Below are positions 8,153-17,769 of a DNA stretch of 64,000 nucleotides, piece by piece. The first letter of the stretch is position 1. Each line of letters begins with the position of its first letter. The notes under the pieces were generated by a model. That model saw only the letters and a list, made by a program, of their open reading frames with translations. It was not told the DNA's origin and made no database searches. Origin of the DNA: Bacteroidetes bacterium UBA2475 (lineage in GTDB: Bacteria; Bacteroidota; Bacteroidia; B-17B0; Aurantibacillaceae); assembly GCA_002342065.1 (NCBI GenBank), contig DDPF01000004.1, forward strand, positions 506,847 to 570,846, read 5' to 3'. The translations under genes and the position numbers were made by a program.

Positions 8153-10981
8153 TTATTTCTTACTCTCTGCAGCTTTTGCGGCTGCTTTTACCTGAGCTTC
8201 TTCAATAGATTTTTTGCAACGCTCTTCGGCATCGTTAACCGTCTTCTGCACTTTTTCATCAACTTTTTTCTTAGCTACTTCTGCTGCTTTTTTAGCGGCA
8301 ATCTTTGCAATAGGGTTACCTGCTTGTTCTACTAATTTATCTGCTTCGGCATAACCATCTGCTTTTTGTTTATCAGCAGTAGCTTGTGCTTCTGCTTTTT
8401 GTTTTTCGCATTGCGCTTTGGCATCGTCTAATATTTTTTGTGCTTCTTCTGCAGCTTTATCAATACCGGCATTTAATGCCTGTGTTGTTACGGTAGCAAC
8501 TGTACTTTTTGCATCGTCTTTTAAGCTGGTTTTAATTTCAGGCTTCATAACAGTTCCGCCAAATAAAGCGGTAACTTTTATTTTATCGCCAACGGCTACA
8601 TTTGTTCCTGCAGCTGCATTACCTTGTGCCAGTAGACTTGTAAGCGCAGAGTTGGCTGCACCACCAAACATAGCTTTAGGAATATCCATTTTCCATTTGT
8701 AATCAATCGTCTGGTCAAAGCCAGTACTACCGCTAATGTTGGCAGGTATGTTAGCCACCTTGGTATCAAACGGCGCCATAACAACACGGCCATCTTTTAT
8801 CTGATAGTTTACTAACAGATTATCAATGTCCATGCTTTTAAGTTGTTCGATCTTTAATGCCTCACCTAATTTCATAAATGGAGGGAAACCGCCAACATTT
8901 ACTTTTGCAGTTTTAAATGTACCATTTGCTTTTACAGCGTTTAGATCCGGTTCCATTTTATCATTTAAAGAAGTATTAAAGTTCTCTAATGTTGCAGAGA
9001 ATTTACCTTTTGCATATTGTCCAACAGGCGCTAACTTTTGTACCGTGTTAAACGATTTAAATGTTTCCTGGATATCAAAGTTCTCTACTTTTAAATTTAA
9101 ACCTGTTGTTGGTTTTTTAATGTTAGATGTTTCGTAAAAACCATTTACAGTTAAAGCACCACCCATAGTGTTCATGCGTAAATTGGTCATGTCTACTTTT
9201 TGGTTGCGCACCACAATATTACCCACCATGTTATCTAAAATTAAATTGGTGTAAATTACTTTACCAATTTTTGCATCTAAATTAAAATCAATATTAGCAG
9301 GCACTGCTGCAACGCCTGTTGAGGCTGTTGATGTAGGCGCAGTAGTTGCGGCAGGTGTAGCTGCTGTACTTGGTGTTTCCGGGCCCATTAATTCGTTTAG
9401 ATCCATTAACGCAGAATTAATAGCAAAAGATCCTTTAATAAGATCATCTTTAAACATGTATTGTAAAAGATTTTCAATTTTACCACTGGCTTGTATATCA
9501 CTTTTACCTAGCTTGGCGTCAAACTTGGCTAATTCAACATACTGTGTTGTAAAATTTAAAAGCATAGAATTTAATTGAATTAAATATGCTACGCTTGCGG
9601 TTTTGTAATTCATTTTATCAATTCCTAATGAACCGCTTGCTTTAAATTTATCGTATTCTTTTTTATCAATAGAACTCATGTTACCGGCAATGCTGATGTC
9701 AGACTTAATGATCCCACTTAGTTCATCACCTTTTTCAGTTGGTATAAAATCTTTCATTGTAGAAAGATCAATGGTTCCTTTTAGGTCAGCAGTAATTCCC
9801 GGATCAGAGATAGGAGTTTTAACATGTGCGGCAATGTCGATTGGGTTGCCTGCTAACTCCATGTGGAAACGATTTACGTCAACAGTAGTTGCATCTAGAA
9901 CACCTGTTGGGTTTAATACTTTTACATCTATATTAATGTTGTTAACCGATTTTGGTAAGCTTGGGTATTTGAACATGGCGTCCTTAATACTTAAGTTAAC
10001 GCCAAAGGCAGGCATTTGTGCGGCGTTGTAGGTTCCTTTTGCGTAACCATCCAAAGCTAATTTACCTGCAGTTTTTACCGAAGCAAAATCTTTAGAGTAT
10101 ACACTTGGAATTAAAGAAAGAATTGCTTTAAACTCAGTTTCTTTTGCATGGAACTTAAGGTCCATTTTAATATTGGTGTCGGGCATTTCTACAAAACCAT
10201 CAAAACCTAAATGTAGATCATTCAAACTAAATTCATTTTCCTTAAATGTGAATTTCATTTTTGGCATATCCATATCAAGATCTGCTTTTAAATGTGTGTG
10301 CACTTCATTTAAGTAAGCAACACCGCCCATTTTAAAAGTTGTTTTTGCAATGTCTAATAAATTATTCAATACAAAATTATCCTGTGTAAAATCGCCGTTC
10401 AATTCGTAATTAAAATTTTCCAATTTTGCATACATGCCACCTTGTTGGTCATCATAAACAATGTGCGCTTCTTTAATTTTAAATTCTTTTAGTTTAACCG
10501 AGAACTTTGAAGGGGCACTTGTATCTGCAGGAGCAGCGCCGGCAGAATCAGGGCCTGCTTTTGCAATGTCCCAACTGGCTTTACCGTCTTTTAAAACAGT
10601 TCCAAAAATGCGGGCTTTATCAATGACGATAGAATTTACACCATAAGGGCCTCCACTGATAACAGATTTTAAATTAATGTCGGTGCTTAATGTAGTAATG
10701 TATGCAAGTGTATCTCCTGCAAACTCATTAACACCAATTACACTTACTTTATTTATCTTGAACCTGAAATCAGGGAAAGACGAAAATAATGTAAGATCAA
10801 ATTCACCAAAATCTACTTTCGCGTTCAAATTATTATTGGCCTCTTCTTTTACAATGGCAATAATTTTATCTTTAAAGATAAAAGGCGCTGCTATTAATAA
10901 AATAATAATTAATAATAACGAAATGCCGCTCCATTTCATAATGCGGCGGAAAAGTGATTTTTTTGGCTTTGTAGTGTTCAT
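8153..10981 (-). CDS. AsmA-like inner membrane/periplasmic protein
   Basis: 942 aa. A basic N-terminus and one membrane helix (about 14-36) anchor a long periplasmic part. The segment after the helix, with a hydrophobic beta pattern (FGEFDLTLFSSFPDF), is typical of AsmA/TamB-like proteins, a family now linked to lipid transfer between membranes. A Thr/Ala/Pro linker occurs near residues 537-557, followed by a second AsmA-like region to about 820. The tail (about 830-942) is unusual: an Ala/Lys/Glu-rich helix predicted to be coiled coil, like an ATP synthase b-subunit stalk. It is a single gene transcribed towards the GH9 gene; the terminator structures at 8065-8140 fit its end. Confidence 0.85.
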   Translation of the reverse strand: MNTTKPKKSLFRRIMKWSGISLLLIIILLIAAPFIFKDKIIAIVKEEANNNLNAKVDFGEFDLTLFSSFPDFRFKINKVSVIGVNEFAGDTLAYITTLSTDINLKSVISGGPYGVNSIVIDKARIFGTVLKDGKASWDIAKAGPDSAGAAPADTSAPSKFSVKLKEFKIKEAHIVYDDQQGGMYAKLENFNYELNGDFTQDNFVLNNLLDIAKTTFKMGGVAYLNEVHTHLKADLDMDMPKMKFTFKENEFSLNDLHLGFDGFVEMPDTNIKMDLKFHAKETEFKAILSLIPSVYSKDFASVKTAGKLALDGYAKGTYNAAQMPAFGVNLSIKDAMFKYPSLPKSVNNINIDVKVLNPTGVLDATTVDVNRFHMELAGNPIDIAAHVKTPISDPGITADLKGTIDLSTMKDFIPTEKGDELSGIIKSDISIAGNMSSIDKKEYDKFKASGSLGIDKMNYKTASVAYLIQLNSMLLNFTTQYVELAKFDAKLGKSDIQASGKIENLLQYMFKDDLIKGSFAINSALMDLNELMGPETPSTAATPAATTAPTSTASTGVAAVPANIDFNLDAKIGKVIYTNLILDNMVGNIVVRNQKVDMTNLRMNTMGGALTVNGFYETSNIKKPTTGLNLKVENFDIQETFKSFNTVQKLAPVGQYAKGKFSATLENFNTSLNDKMEPDLNAVKANGTFKTAKVNVGGFPPFMKLGEALKIEQLKSMDIDNLLVNYQIKDGRVVMAPFDTKVANIPANISGSTGFDQTIDYKWKMDIPKAMFGGAANSALTSLLAQGNAAAGTNVAVGDKIKVTALFGGTVMKPEIKTSLKDDAKSTVATVTTQALNAGIDKAAEEAQKILDDAKAQCEKQKAEAQATADKQKADGYAEADKLVEQAGNPIAKIAAKKAAEVAKKKVDEKVQKTVNDAEERCKKSIEEAQVKAAAKAAESKK

Positions 10982-11063
10982 AATTCAAAATAATTTGAAT
11001 CATAAAAATAAGAAGAAAATAGTTAAGAAAAAGCGATTTTTAAGGCAAAAAACCAATAAGAAC

Positions 11064-12626
11064 TCAATTTTTTATGATTTTCTGCACACCTATTAATTCA
11101 TTATTAAGCGAATAACAATTTAAAAAATATAAACCCTGGGCAAATTCCGAGATATCAATTGTTTCCTTCTCGCCTGTAAGTGTTATGGTTGTTATATGTT
11201 GGCCAATGGAGTTGATGATGGAGATGTTTTTTATATCAGAATTTTTTGTCGTGATGCTAAGGTTTCCATTGCTGGGGTTCGGATAGATACTTATTTGCCC
11301 ATTTAAAGTATTTTCTTTAATACCAACCGGGTTGCACGCATCATTAGTAATTGTAATTGTTGGTGTTTGATTGCTGATAGAATAACTTATAGGCGTTAAA
11401 CTTGGTGTGTACGGATGAAAAGTTATTGAAGAATCGCCTTTGGTTATGGTAACTGTTGAGTTATTAATAATGGATGGTGAGCCAAAACCACAACCGGAAA
11501 AAGAATAATCATTTTTGTAGATCAAAGCATCATAAGAAGTTACGGTTGGGAAAATAGTGCAAGAAAAAGCTCCAACGCTGTTTACGGGGTAAATAAATGT
11601 AAGATGATTTGAAAAAGGAGCAATTATTCTCTCTTGACCTTTTGGATAACAATTAGGGATCTTATATAATAAAAGATTTCCGTTGGGATCATAAAGTTTA
11701 AAATCATCACCTTGTGAAACGGTGAGGATCTTTCCATCCGGTTTTTCAAATAAAATATGGTTGATCAAGGAAGCATAATTATTTTGCCAAACATAATGAC
11801 CGTTTTTATCAATTTTATAAAGCTTACCATGGTTAACTATATACAATAAAATACCGCCATCTTTTGTTGCCAGCACACGGGTATTATTTAAACCTGCAGA
11901 ATTTTGGTTCGGAGTTTTGTATTCATAAGACCAAAGTAAATTTTCATTTTTATCGAGTTTAGTAATCTTAAACCCAGCACTTGTGTATGAAGGAACAGAA
12001 AAGAAAAACAAACTACTATCACTGCCAACGTCGCCCGCAGAAAGACTATAGCTATGTATAGGTGGTGGGCCAGGCTGTAGGTTATTATAATCTAGTTTAA
12101 TCTTTTTTGTGCTAATTATATTTCCAGTAGTATCAAGATTAATCAGATAATTGTAATTATTTAAACAGCAAAAAAGGCTTATCTTATTGTTTTTATATTT
12201 AATACTCATGGCAGCAACTGAATCAATCATTTTAGACCAGATAATATTTCCATCGGTAGAATTAATAAAAGTTACATTGCTTACAATTTTATTATTAAGT
12301 ACCGCTTTTGAGCCCATAACTATCCTATTATTAGTTACACCTGCCAAGCCGGCAATTCTTGAGTTAGTATTCGCGGAAAGTGGGAAACCAAGTGTTTTAG
12401 AATAGATCACATTATAATTTGAGTCGATCTTTGTCAGATGATTAAAATCATCCGCTATATACATTTCTGAATTTATAGGATACGTTCTTTCTATGTTTTG
12501 ACTTCCACCTGGAAGAGCTGTATTAGGAATTAAAGTGTTACTAACATTAGCCGTCTTTACATAATTTATTTGTCCACAAAAACATAAAGCACAGATTGTA
12601 AATAAAAGGCAAAATAGCTTTCTCAT
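11064..12626 (-). CDS. T9SS-exported beta-propeller-like protein
   Basis: 520 aa. The signal peptide is residues 1-19 (MRKLFCLLFTICALCFCGQ). The body alternates short strands with repeated phrases such as L.KID.NYN.I.S and Y.LD.NENLLWSYE, as in PQQ- or WD-like propellers that report a value per blade. The C-terminal 80 residues are a T9SS type A sorting domain (ISIYPNPSNGNL ... GLYFLNC). No catalytic motif is visible. It is probably a surface or secreted protein; partner and ligand are unknown. Confidence 0.82.
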   Translation of the reverse strand: MRKLFCLLFTICALCFCGQINYVKTANVSNTLIPNTALPGGSQNIERTYPINSEMYIADDFNHLTKIDSNYNVIYSKTLGFPLSANTNSRIAGLAGVTNNRIVMGSKAVLNNKIVSNVTFINSTDGNIIWSKMIDSVAAMSIKYKNNKISLFCCLNNYNYLINLDTTGNIISTKKIKLDYNNLQPGPPPIHSYSLSAGDVGSDSSLFFFSVPSYTSAGFKITKLDKNENLLWSYEYKTPNQNSAGLNNTRVLATKDGGILLYIVNHGKLYKIDKNGHYVWQNNYASLINHILFEKPDGKILTVSQGDDFKLYDPNGNLLLYKIPNCYPKGQERIIAPFSNHLTFIYPVNSVGAFSCTIFPTVTSYDALIYKNDYSFSGCGFGSPSIINNSTVTITKGDSSITFHPYTPSLTPISYSISNQTPTITITNDACNPVGIKENTLNGQISIYPNPSNGNLSITTKNSDIKNISIINSIGQHITTITLTGEKETIDISEFAQGLYFLNCYSLNNELIGVQKIIKN

Positions 12627-12724
12627 AATTTTTTTATCTAAATTAATTAAAAAAGTGACTTTAGAATTTGTTATTTAGTATTCAGCACTATTTTTCTTAT
12701 ATCTGGTATGTTTCGTTGAGAATT

Positions 12725-12759
12725 AAAAACCCTCCTGACACAATTACAGGAAGGTTTTT
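12725..12759. terminator. Bidirectional terminator
   Basis: AAAAACCCTCCTG and CAGGAAGGTTTTT pair with one mismatch around a 9-base loop. It lies 53 bases past the stop codon of rpoD on the minus strand and upstream of the next minus-strand gene, so it most likely ends the rpoD transcript. Confidence 0.8.
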
Positions 12760-12812
12760 CTTGGGAAGCTACCCTATGAAAATAGCACCAACACAATTTT
12801 TACCATTTAGAA

Positions 12813-13679
12813 CTATCCTAAATATGCTTTTAATAAACGGCTTCTGCTACCGTGCTTTAAGCGGCGCACCGCTTTTTCTTTTATCTGGCGTACACGTTCG
12901 CGTGTAAGATCAAATTTTTCGCCTATCTCTTCCAGAGAGTGCGCATGTTTACCGCCTAAGCCAAAAAACAATTTCACAACATCTGCTTCACGCTCTGTTA
13001 ACGTAGATAAAGCGCGTGTAATTTCTAATTGTAAGCTTTCGCCAATTAATTCTTTATCCGGCGCTTGTGAACTTTCGTTCGTCATGAGGTCGTACATGCT
13101 TCCACCATCTTCGCCTAAAGTTAAAGGCGCATCCATACTTAAATGGCGGTTGTTGTTACGCATCGTATCTTGTATGTCCTGTGGCAACATTTCTAAAACT
13201 TCACCTAACTCATCGTAGCTTGGTTCTCTTTCAAGATCCTGCTCCATTTTAGAAAGGGTTTTATTTATTTTATTAATGGCACCAATTTTATTTAATGGTA
13301 AACGCACAATACGGCTTTGTTCTGCTAAAGCCTGTAAAATACTTTGACGGATCCACCAAACGGCGTAAGAAATAAATTTAAATCCACGGGTCTCGTCAAA
13401 ACGTTGTGCGGCTTTTATTAAACCTAAATTTCCTTCGTTTATAAGATCGGGCAAACTTAAGCCCTGGTTTTGGTATTGTTTACTAACAGAAACTACGAAA
13501 CGTAAATTAGCACGAACTAATTTATCTAAGGCGCGTTGATCGCCGATCCTTATTTTTTGAGCTAAAATTACTTCCTCTTCGGCGGTAATTAATTCAACAC
13601 GACCAATATCGTGCAAGTACATATCTAAAGAAGCTGTCTCACGGTTGGTGATCTGTTTGGTTATTTTGAGTTGTCTCAT
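12813..13679 (-). CDS. rpoD: RNA polymerase primary sigma factor RpoD/SigA
   Basis: 288 aa, the short Bacteroidota form without the long region 1.1 of E. coli sigma-70. Region 1.2 (SLDMYLHDIGRVELIT), region 2 with the core-binding and -10-reading helices (NLRFVVSVSKQY..QGLSLPDLINEGN...FISYAVWWIRQSI), region 3, and region 4.2 (EEIGEKFDLTRERVRQIKEKA) are all present. It directs transcription of most genes from TTTG/TAnnTTTG promoters in this phylum. It is divergent from recN, with 206 bases between the starts. Confidence 0.97.
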   Translation of the reverse strand: MRQLKITKQITNRETASLDMYLHDIGRVELITAEEEVILAQKIRIGDQRALDKLVRANLRFVVSVSKQYQNQGLSLPDLINEGNLGLIKAAQRFDETRGFKFISYAVWWIRQSILQALAEQSRIVRLPLNKIGAINKINKTLSKMEQDLEREPSYDELGEVLEMLPQDIQDTMRNNNRHLSMDAPLTLGEDGGSMYDLMTNESSQAPDKELIGESLQLEITRALSTLTEREADVVKLFFGLGGKHAHSLEEIGEKFDLTRERVRQIKEKAVRRLKHGSRSRLLKAYLG

Positions 13680-13885
13680 AACTGGGGTATTTTATAACTA
13701 TTACGTATATATAGGTTATTACGTTGGGTATAAAGTTTAGATACCTTAAAAAAACTAAAAAAACGGCCAAATATTGAGCTAAAGCAAGGCTGTATTGAGT
13801 GAACAAAAGCCGGCTTGTTGAAAATAAAGCGCTTTTTTTGTTAAAAATCGTTTTTTTAACTGTTCAAATTGTGCGAAATTGGCGA

Positions 13886-15541
13886 ATGCTTAAAAGGTTA
13901 TACATAAGCAATTTTGCGCTTATAAATGAGATGGATGTTTCGTTTCCCGGTAAATTATCAGTAATTACGGGCGAAACAGGGGCAGGGAAGTCAATTTTTT
14001 TAGAAGCGCTTGGCCTGGTTCTCGGTAATAGAGCGGATCTGGCGGCTCTTCAGAATAAAAATAAAAAATGCATTATTGAGGCGGAATTTGATACAAAAGG
14101 ACTGGAATTAAAAAGTTTTTTTGAAGAAAATGATCTCGATTTTGAGACCACTGTTTTGTTAAGGAGAGAAATTAGTACTGAAGGAAAATCGCGCAGTTTT
14201 TTAAACGATACGCCTGTTGGTTTGAACAGTTTAAAATTATTATCCGAAAAATTAATTGATATTCATTCGCAGCACCAAACTTTATTATTAAACCAAACTA
14301 ATTTTCAGTTAGAAGTTTTGGATGCTTTTGCAGGAAGTTTAAATGATTTCAAAGAATACAGAATTGAATTCGGAAGATTAAACAAACTAAATACCGTTCT
14401 AAAAAATTTATTGGAGCAAGAAACGCAGGCAAAAAAAGAACTGGATTATTTTCAATTCTTATTTAATGAGTTAGAAGAAACTGAAATTAAAACCGGCGCC
14501 TTAAAAACTTTAGAAGAAGAAAGTGCGGCTTTAGAAAATGCAGAAACTATAAAAAGCACTTTATTAAACGCAGCAAATAGTATTAACGGTGGCGAAGAAA
14601 ATGTATTAAAGGCTTTAGCTATCGCCAAACAAAATTTACAAGCTCTTTCAAAATACGGGAAAAATTATTCAGAATTTTTTGAAAGGATTAACTCTGCTTA
14701 CATAGAATTAAAAGATCTTGCTGCTGAATTAGAAGATGCCGAAACAGAAGTGAGTTTTGACAGCGTAAAATTAAACGAGGTAAATGCTAAGTTGGATAAA
14801 CTGAACCGCCTGTTAAAAAAACACAATGTAAATACGGAAGAGGACCTATTGAACGTTAAAACAGAAATTGAAAATAAGTTGACGCAATTTGAGTCCATAG
14901 AAAAAGACATTAACGAAACACAAAAACAAATTGATAAATTAAATACAGTTTGTATTAAGATCGCTAAAAAATTAACTGATACAAGAACCAAAGCAATTGC
15001 TGATATTGAAAAACAAGTAAAAGAAGTTCTTTCAGATCTCTCTATGCAAAACGCAAATTTTAAAATTGATATCGGCCAAACAAAAGAACTAACCGCAAAT
15101 GGTTTCGATCAGGTTAAATTTTTATTCTCGGCTAACAAAGGCGTTGCTTTAAGCGAGTTACATAAAGTTGCCAGCGGCGGAGAATTATCACGTTTAATGT
15201 TGTGTTTAAAAGCATTGCTTGCATCTAAAAAACAATTGCCAACTATTATTTTTGACGAGATTGATACAGGAGTAAGCGGCGATGTAGCAGATAAAATTGG
15301 AACCATCCTTTTAAAGATGGGCAACACCATGCAGGTAGTTACCATTACGCACTTACCGCAAATGGCGAGCAAAGGCAATCATCATTTATTTGTTTACAAA
15401 AATGACGAAGCTGATAAAACCGTATCGCATATTAAACAATTAAATAAAGAAGAGCGCATTACCGAGATCGCTAAAATGTTAAGCACCGGTAATCCTACGC
15501 AATCTGCACTAAAGAACGCCAAAGAACTTTTGAATGCTTGA
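13886..15541 (+). CDS. recN: DNA repair protein RecN
   Basis: 551 aa, the usual RecN length, when started at the ATG at 13886 (MLKRLYISNFALINEM). An in-frame GTG at 13799 would add 29 residues that do not belong to the family. This is an SMC-like ATPase: Walker A GETGAGKS near residues 29-36, a long coiled-coil middle (about 150-390), signature GGELSRLMLCLKAL near 430, and Walker B with D-loop TIIFDEIDTGVSG near 452-464. RecN holds broken DNA ends together during recombinational repair. The last 8 bases overlap the start of the next gene. Confidence 0.96.
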   Translation: MLKRLYISNFALINEMDVSFPGKLSVITGETGAGKSIFLEALGLVLGNRADLAALQNKNKKCIIEAEFDTKGLELKSFFEENDLDFETTVLLRREISTEGKSRSFLNDTPVGLNSLKLLSEKLIDIHSQHQTLLLNQTNFQLEVLDAFAGSLNDFKEYRIEFGRLNKLNTVLKNLLEQETQAKKELDYFQFLFNELEETEIKTGALKTLEEESAALENAETIKSTLLNAANSINGGEENVLKALAIAKQNLQALSKYGKNYSEFFERINSAYIELKDLAAELEDAETEVSFDSVKLNEVNAKLDKLNRLLKKHNVNTEEDLLNVKTEIENKLTQFESIEKDINETQKQIDKLNTVCIKIAKKLTDTRTKAIADIEKQVKEVLSDLSMQNANFKIDIGQTKELTANGFDQVKFLFSANKGVALSELHKVASGGELSRLMLCLKALLASKKQLPTIIFDEIDTGVSGDVADKIGTILLKMGNTMQVVTITHLPQMASKGNHHLFVYKNDEADKTVSHIKQLNKEERITEIAKMLSTGNPTQSALKNAKELLNA

Positions 15542-17483
15542 TAAGTTGATTGGCAAAATTCCGGCGCACATTAAATTTTTAGTAAAGTTGTATTTACTAA
15601 ATTTGATCTTATTTCTTTTTATTCGTTTGATTTTTTATTGGGCAAACAGATCTTCTGATATTGGCAGTGTTACTTTTTTAGAAAAGTTGATGGCCTTTAG
15701 AATGGGTCTAGAGTTTGATACCGCAGTATTTTGTTGGATCGCTTTTTTACCAACAGTTATTTTTTCTATCAGTCATTTTTTAAAGCATAAAATAAAAAGT
15801 ATTTATGTTTTTGGGTTTTATTCATTTTTAATTTTAGAATTAATTTATTTTTTTGTTTGCATATCCGATATTCCTTACTTCGCTCAATTTGGAAATCATT
15901 TAAATAAAAATGCCTTATTGTGGAATGAAGAGCCAGATTTTGTTGTGGGAATGATATTTGGAAGTTTTTCGTATTGGGGTTATTTATTGATATACGCTGC
16001 TGTTGCAATTGTGTTTTTAAAGATCGCCATAGGTTTTTACAAAGTTTTTAAAATAAAAATTGAAGCAGAACCAAAGTTAAAAACAGTTTATATAGCCGTT
16101 ATATTTGTTATTTTTTCTATTGTTGTTACATTGGGAGCAAGAGGCCGCACATCCGACCGGTCGGCACTCCACGAAGGACTCTCTATCGTTTCACAAAATG
16201 GATTTATTAATCAGATCGCTATTAATCCAAATTTTACGTTTTGGAAAACTGTTTTGTATAACGAAAAGAAAAAACCTTACCAGGTTCCCGCAAACATAAA
16301 TGAACAAATAGCTTTTACAAGAAATTATTTGGGAATTACAACGCCCTTCGAACTAAATGTTGATCGCGAAATAAAAGACAGCGCGCATAAAAAATACAAT
16401 TTTGTAATTGTTGTAATGGAAAGTATGTCTGTTTATAAAATGGGATATTATAACGGTAAAAAACTAACACCAAATTTTGATAAGATCATTGGCGAATCTG
16501 TTTTCTTTAATAATTTTTTCTCTTCGGGCATTCACACTTTTAACGGGTTGTTCTCAACTACAACGGGTTTTCCAAGTATCCTTGCCGAAAAATCGATGAA
16601 GAGCTATGTAAAAAAACCATTTAACGGTTTAGGACCTTTGTTAAATGAAAAAGGATACGAAACATACTTTTACACTACCCACGATCCTCACTTTGATAAT
16701 ATGGAAGGCTTTTTTAAAATAAATAAATTCGACCATTTTGTTAGTCAATACGATTTTGATTTTTCACAATCAGAAAGTTCTTTAGGTGTGCCTGACCATT
16801 TATTGTTTGACAGGCTGATACAGGTTAATGATGAAAGAGATACAACAAAACCTTTTTTAGCAGTGTTGATGACGGCCTCTGATCATGGCCCCTGGCAAAT
16901 TCCCGATGATATTTCTTTTAAACCTAACGGCGATAGTCAACAAGACAATTGCACTTTGTATGCAGACTGGAGCATTGGCAGATTTATACAACAAGCAAAA
17001 AAAATGCCTTGGTTCAATAACACGGTGTTTATGTTTTTGGGTGATCATGGTTTGTCAATGGGGCATACATATGAAATGCCGTTATCATACAACCACGTTC
17101 CATTTGTAATTTATCAACCCAATATTTTTAAAGCAGATACTATTTCTTATCCCGCGTATCAACCCGATATACCTGCAACGGTAATGGGCATAATAGGCGC
17201 AACTTATACTAACAGTACTTTTGGGATAAATATTTTAAAAGAGAAACACCCTTTCGTGGTTTTTTCTGCAGATGATAAAATTGGTTGCGTGGATAGCGCA
17301 GGCTTTTATTACTATAAGACCCTAGCCAACGACCAACGCTTTTTAAGGAAATATAAAAATCTTGATCCCGTGAACTATGTAAAGAGCATGAAGCAAAAAA
17401 GCGACAGTATGGAAAAGAACATGATGATGATCTACGAATCGGCTAATTATTTTATTAGAAGGGATCATTTTTTATTCGAATGA
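15534..17483 (+). CDS. LTA synthase family (alkaline-phosphatase fold) membrane protein
   Basis: 649 aa. Five membrane helices lie in residues 14-204, followed by an extracytoplasmic catalytic domain of the LtaS/sulfatase type. Metal and nucleophile sites are recognisable: VVMESMS near 292-298, a Thr in HTFNGLFSTTTGFPS near 333-340, and FLGDHGLSMG near 500-509. Gram-positive relatives polymerise glycerol phosphate; Gram-negative relatives transfer phosphoglycerol or phosphoethanolamine to glycans or lipids. Bacteroidota are not known for lipoteichoic acid, so the product is open. The ATG overlaps the recN stop by 8 bases, so it is probably translated from the recN transcript. Confidence 0.88.
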   Translation: MLDKLIGKIPAHIKFLVKLYLLNLILFLFIRLIFYWANRSSDIGSVTFLEKLMAFRMGLEFDTAVFCWIAFLPTVIFSISHFLKHKIKSIYVFGFYSFLILELIYFFVCISDIPYFAQFGNHLNKNALLWNEEPDFVVGMIFGSFSYWGYLLIYAAVAIVFLKIAIGFYKVFKIKIEAEPKLKTVYIAVIFVIFSIVVTLGARGRTSDRSALHEGLSIVSQNGFINQIAINPNFTFWKTVLYNEKKKPYQVPANINEQIAFTRNYLGITTPFELNVDREIKDSAHKKYNFVIVVMESMSVYKMGYYNGKKLTPNFDKIIGESVFFNNFFSSGIHTFNGLFSTTTGFPSILAEKSMKSYVKKPFNGLGPLLNEKGYETYFYTTHDPHFDNMEGFFKINKFDHFVSQYDFDFSQSESSLGVPDHLLFDRLIQVNDERDTTKPFLAVLMTASDHGPWQIPDDISFKPNGDSQQDNCTLYADWSIGRFIQQAKKMPWFNNTVFMFLGDHGLSMGHTYEMPLSYNHVPFVIYQPNIFKADTISYPAYQPDIPATVMGIIGATYTNSTFGINILKEKHPFVVFSADDKIGCVDSAGFYYYKTLANDQRFLRKYKNLDPVNYVKSMKQKSDSMEKNMMMIYESANYFIRRDHFLFE

Positions 17484-17502
17484 TTTAAACACTACCTTTT
17501 TA

Positions 17503-17673
17503 AACAACATAGACACATAGACACATAGAAAAGGGTAGAACTAATGCGCCTAAAAGGCTCACATAATTTTCTTCGCATGCGAAGAAGATACTATGTTTTT
17601 CTTTTGTAGAATTATTTTTCTTTGTTCCCCTTTTGCTTCTCTGCCAAGGGACAAGCTATGTGCCTATGTGGTT
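17503..17673. repeat. Nested inverted repeat between LtaS-like gene and fabI
   Basis: The 286-base gap 17484-17769 has no gene. Its outer arms, 17503-17520 (AACAACATAGACACATAG) and 17656-17673 (CTATGTGCCTATGTGGTT), are complementary with two mismatches; inside is a perfect 16-base palindrome at 17570-17585 (TCTTCGCATGCGAAGA) flanked by ACATA/TATGT. After the right arm, about 17688-17710 reads TGTGTTCTCAGTGTCTCAGTGG, a phrase typical of dispersed cacagag-type repeats. A small structured RNA is possible, but a repetitive element is more likely. Confidence 0.6.
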
Positions 17674-17769
17674 AAATTTTTTCTTGTGTTCTCAGTGTCT
17701 CAGTGGTAAAAAAATCGATAGTTATTTTGATCATAAACCGTATATTTACACAACTAAAAAACACAAAAA

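Noticed and set aside
8418..11096. Plus-strand frames across the AsmA-like gene
   Set aside because: They overlap a well-supported minus-strand gene throughout and show no family likeness.
12668..12907. 79-codon plus-strand frame across the rpoD end
   Set aside because: It crosses the rpoD terminator and coding end in antisense; no start signal or domain.
13799..13885. Longer RecN starting at GTG 13799
   Set aside because: The 29 extra residues do not fit the family, whose members begin with M(L)xxLxIxNFALI as encoded at 13886.
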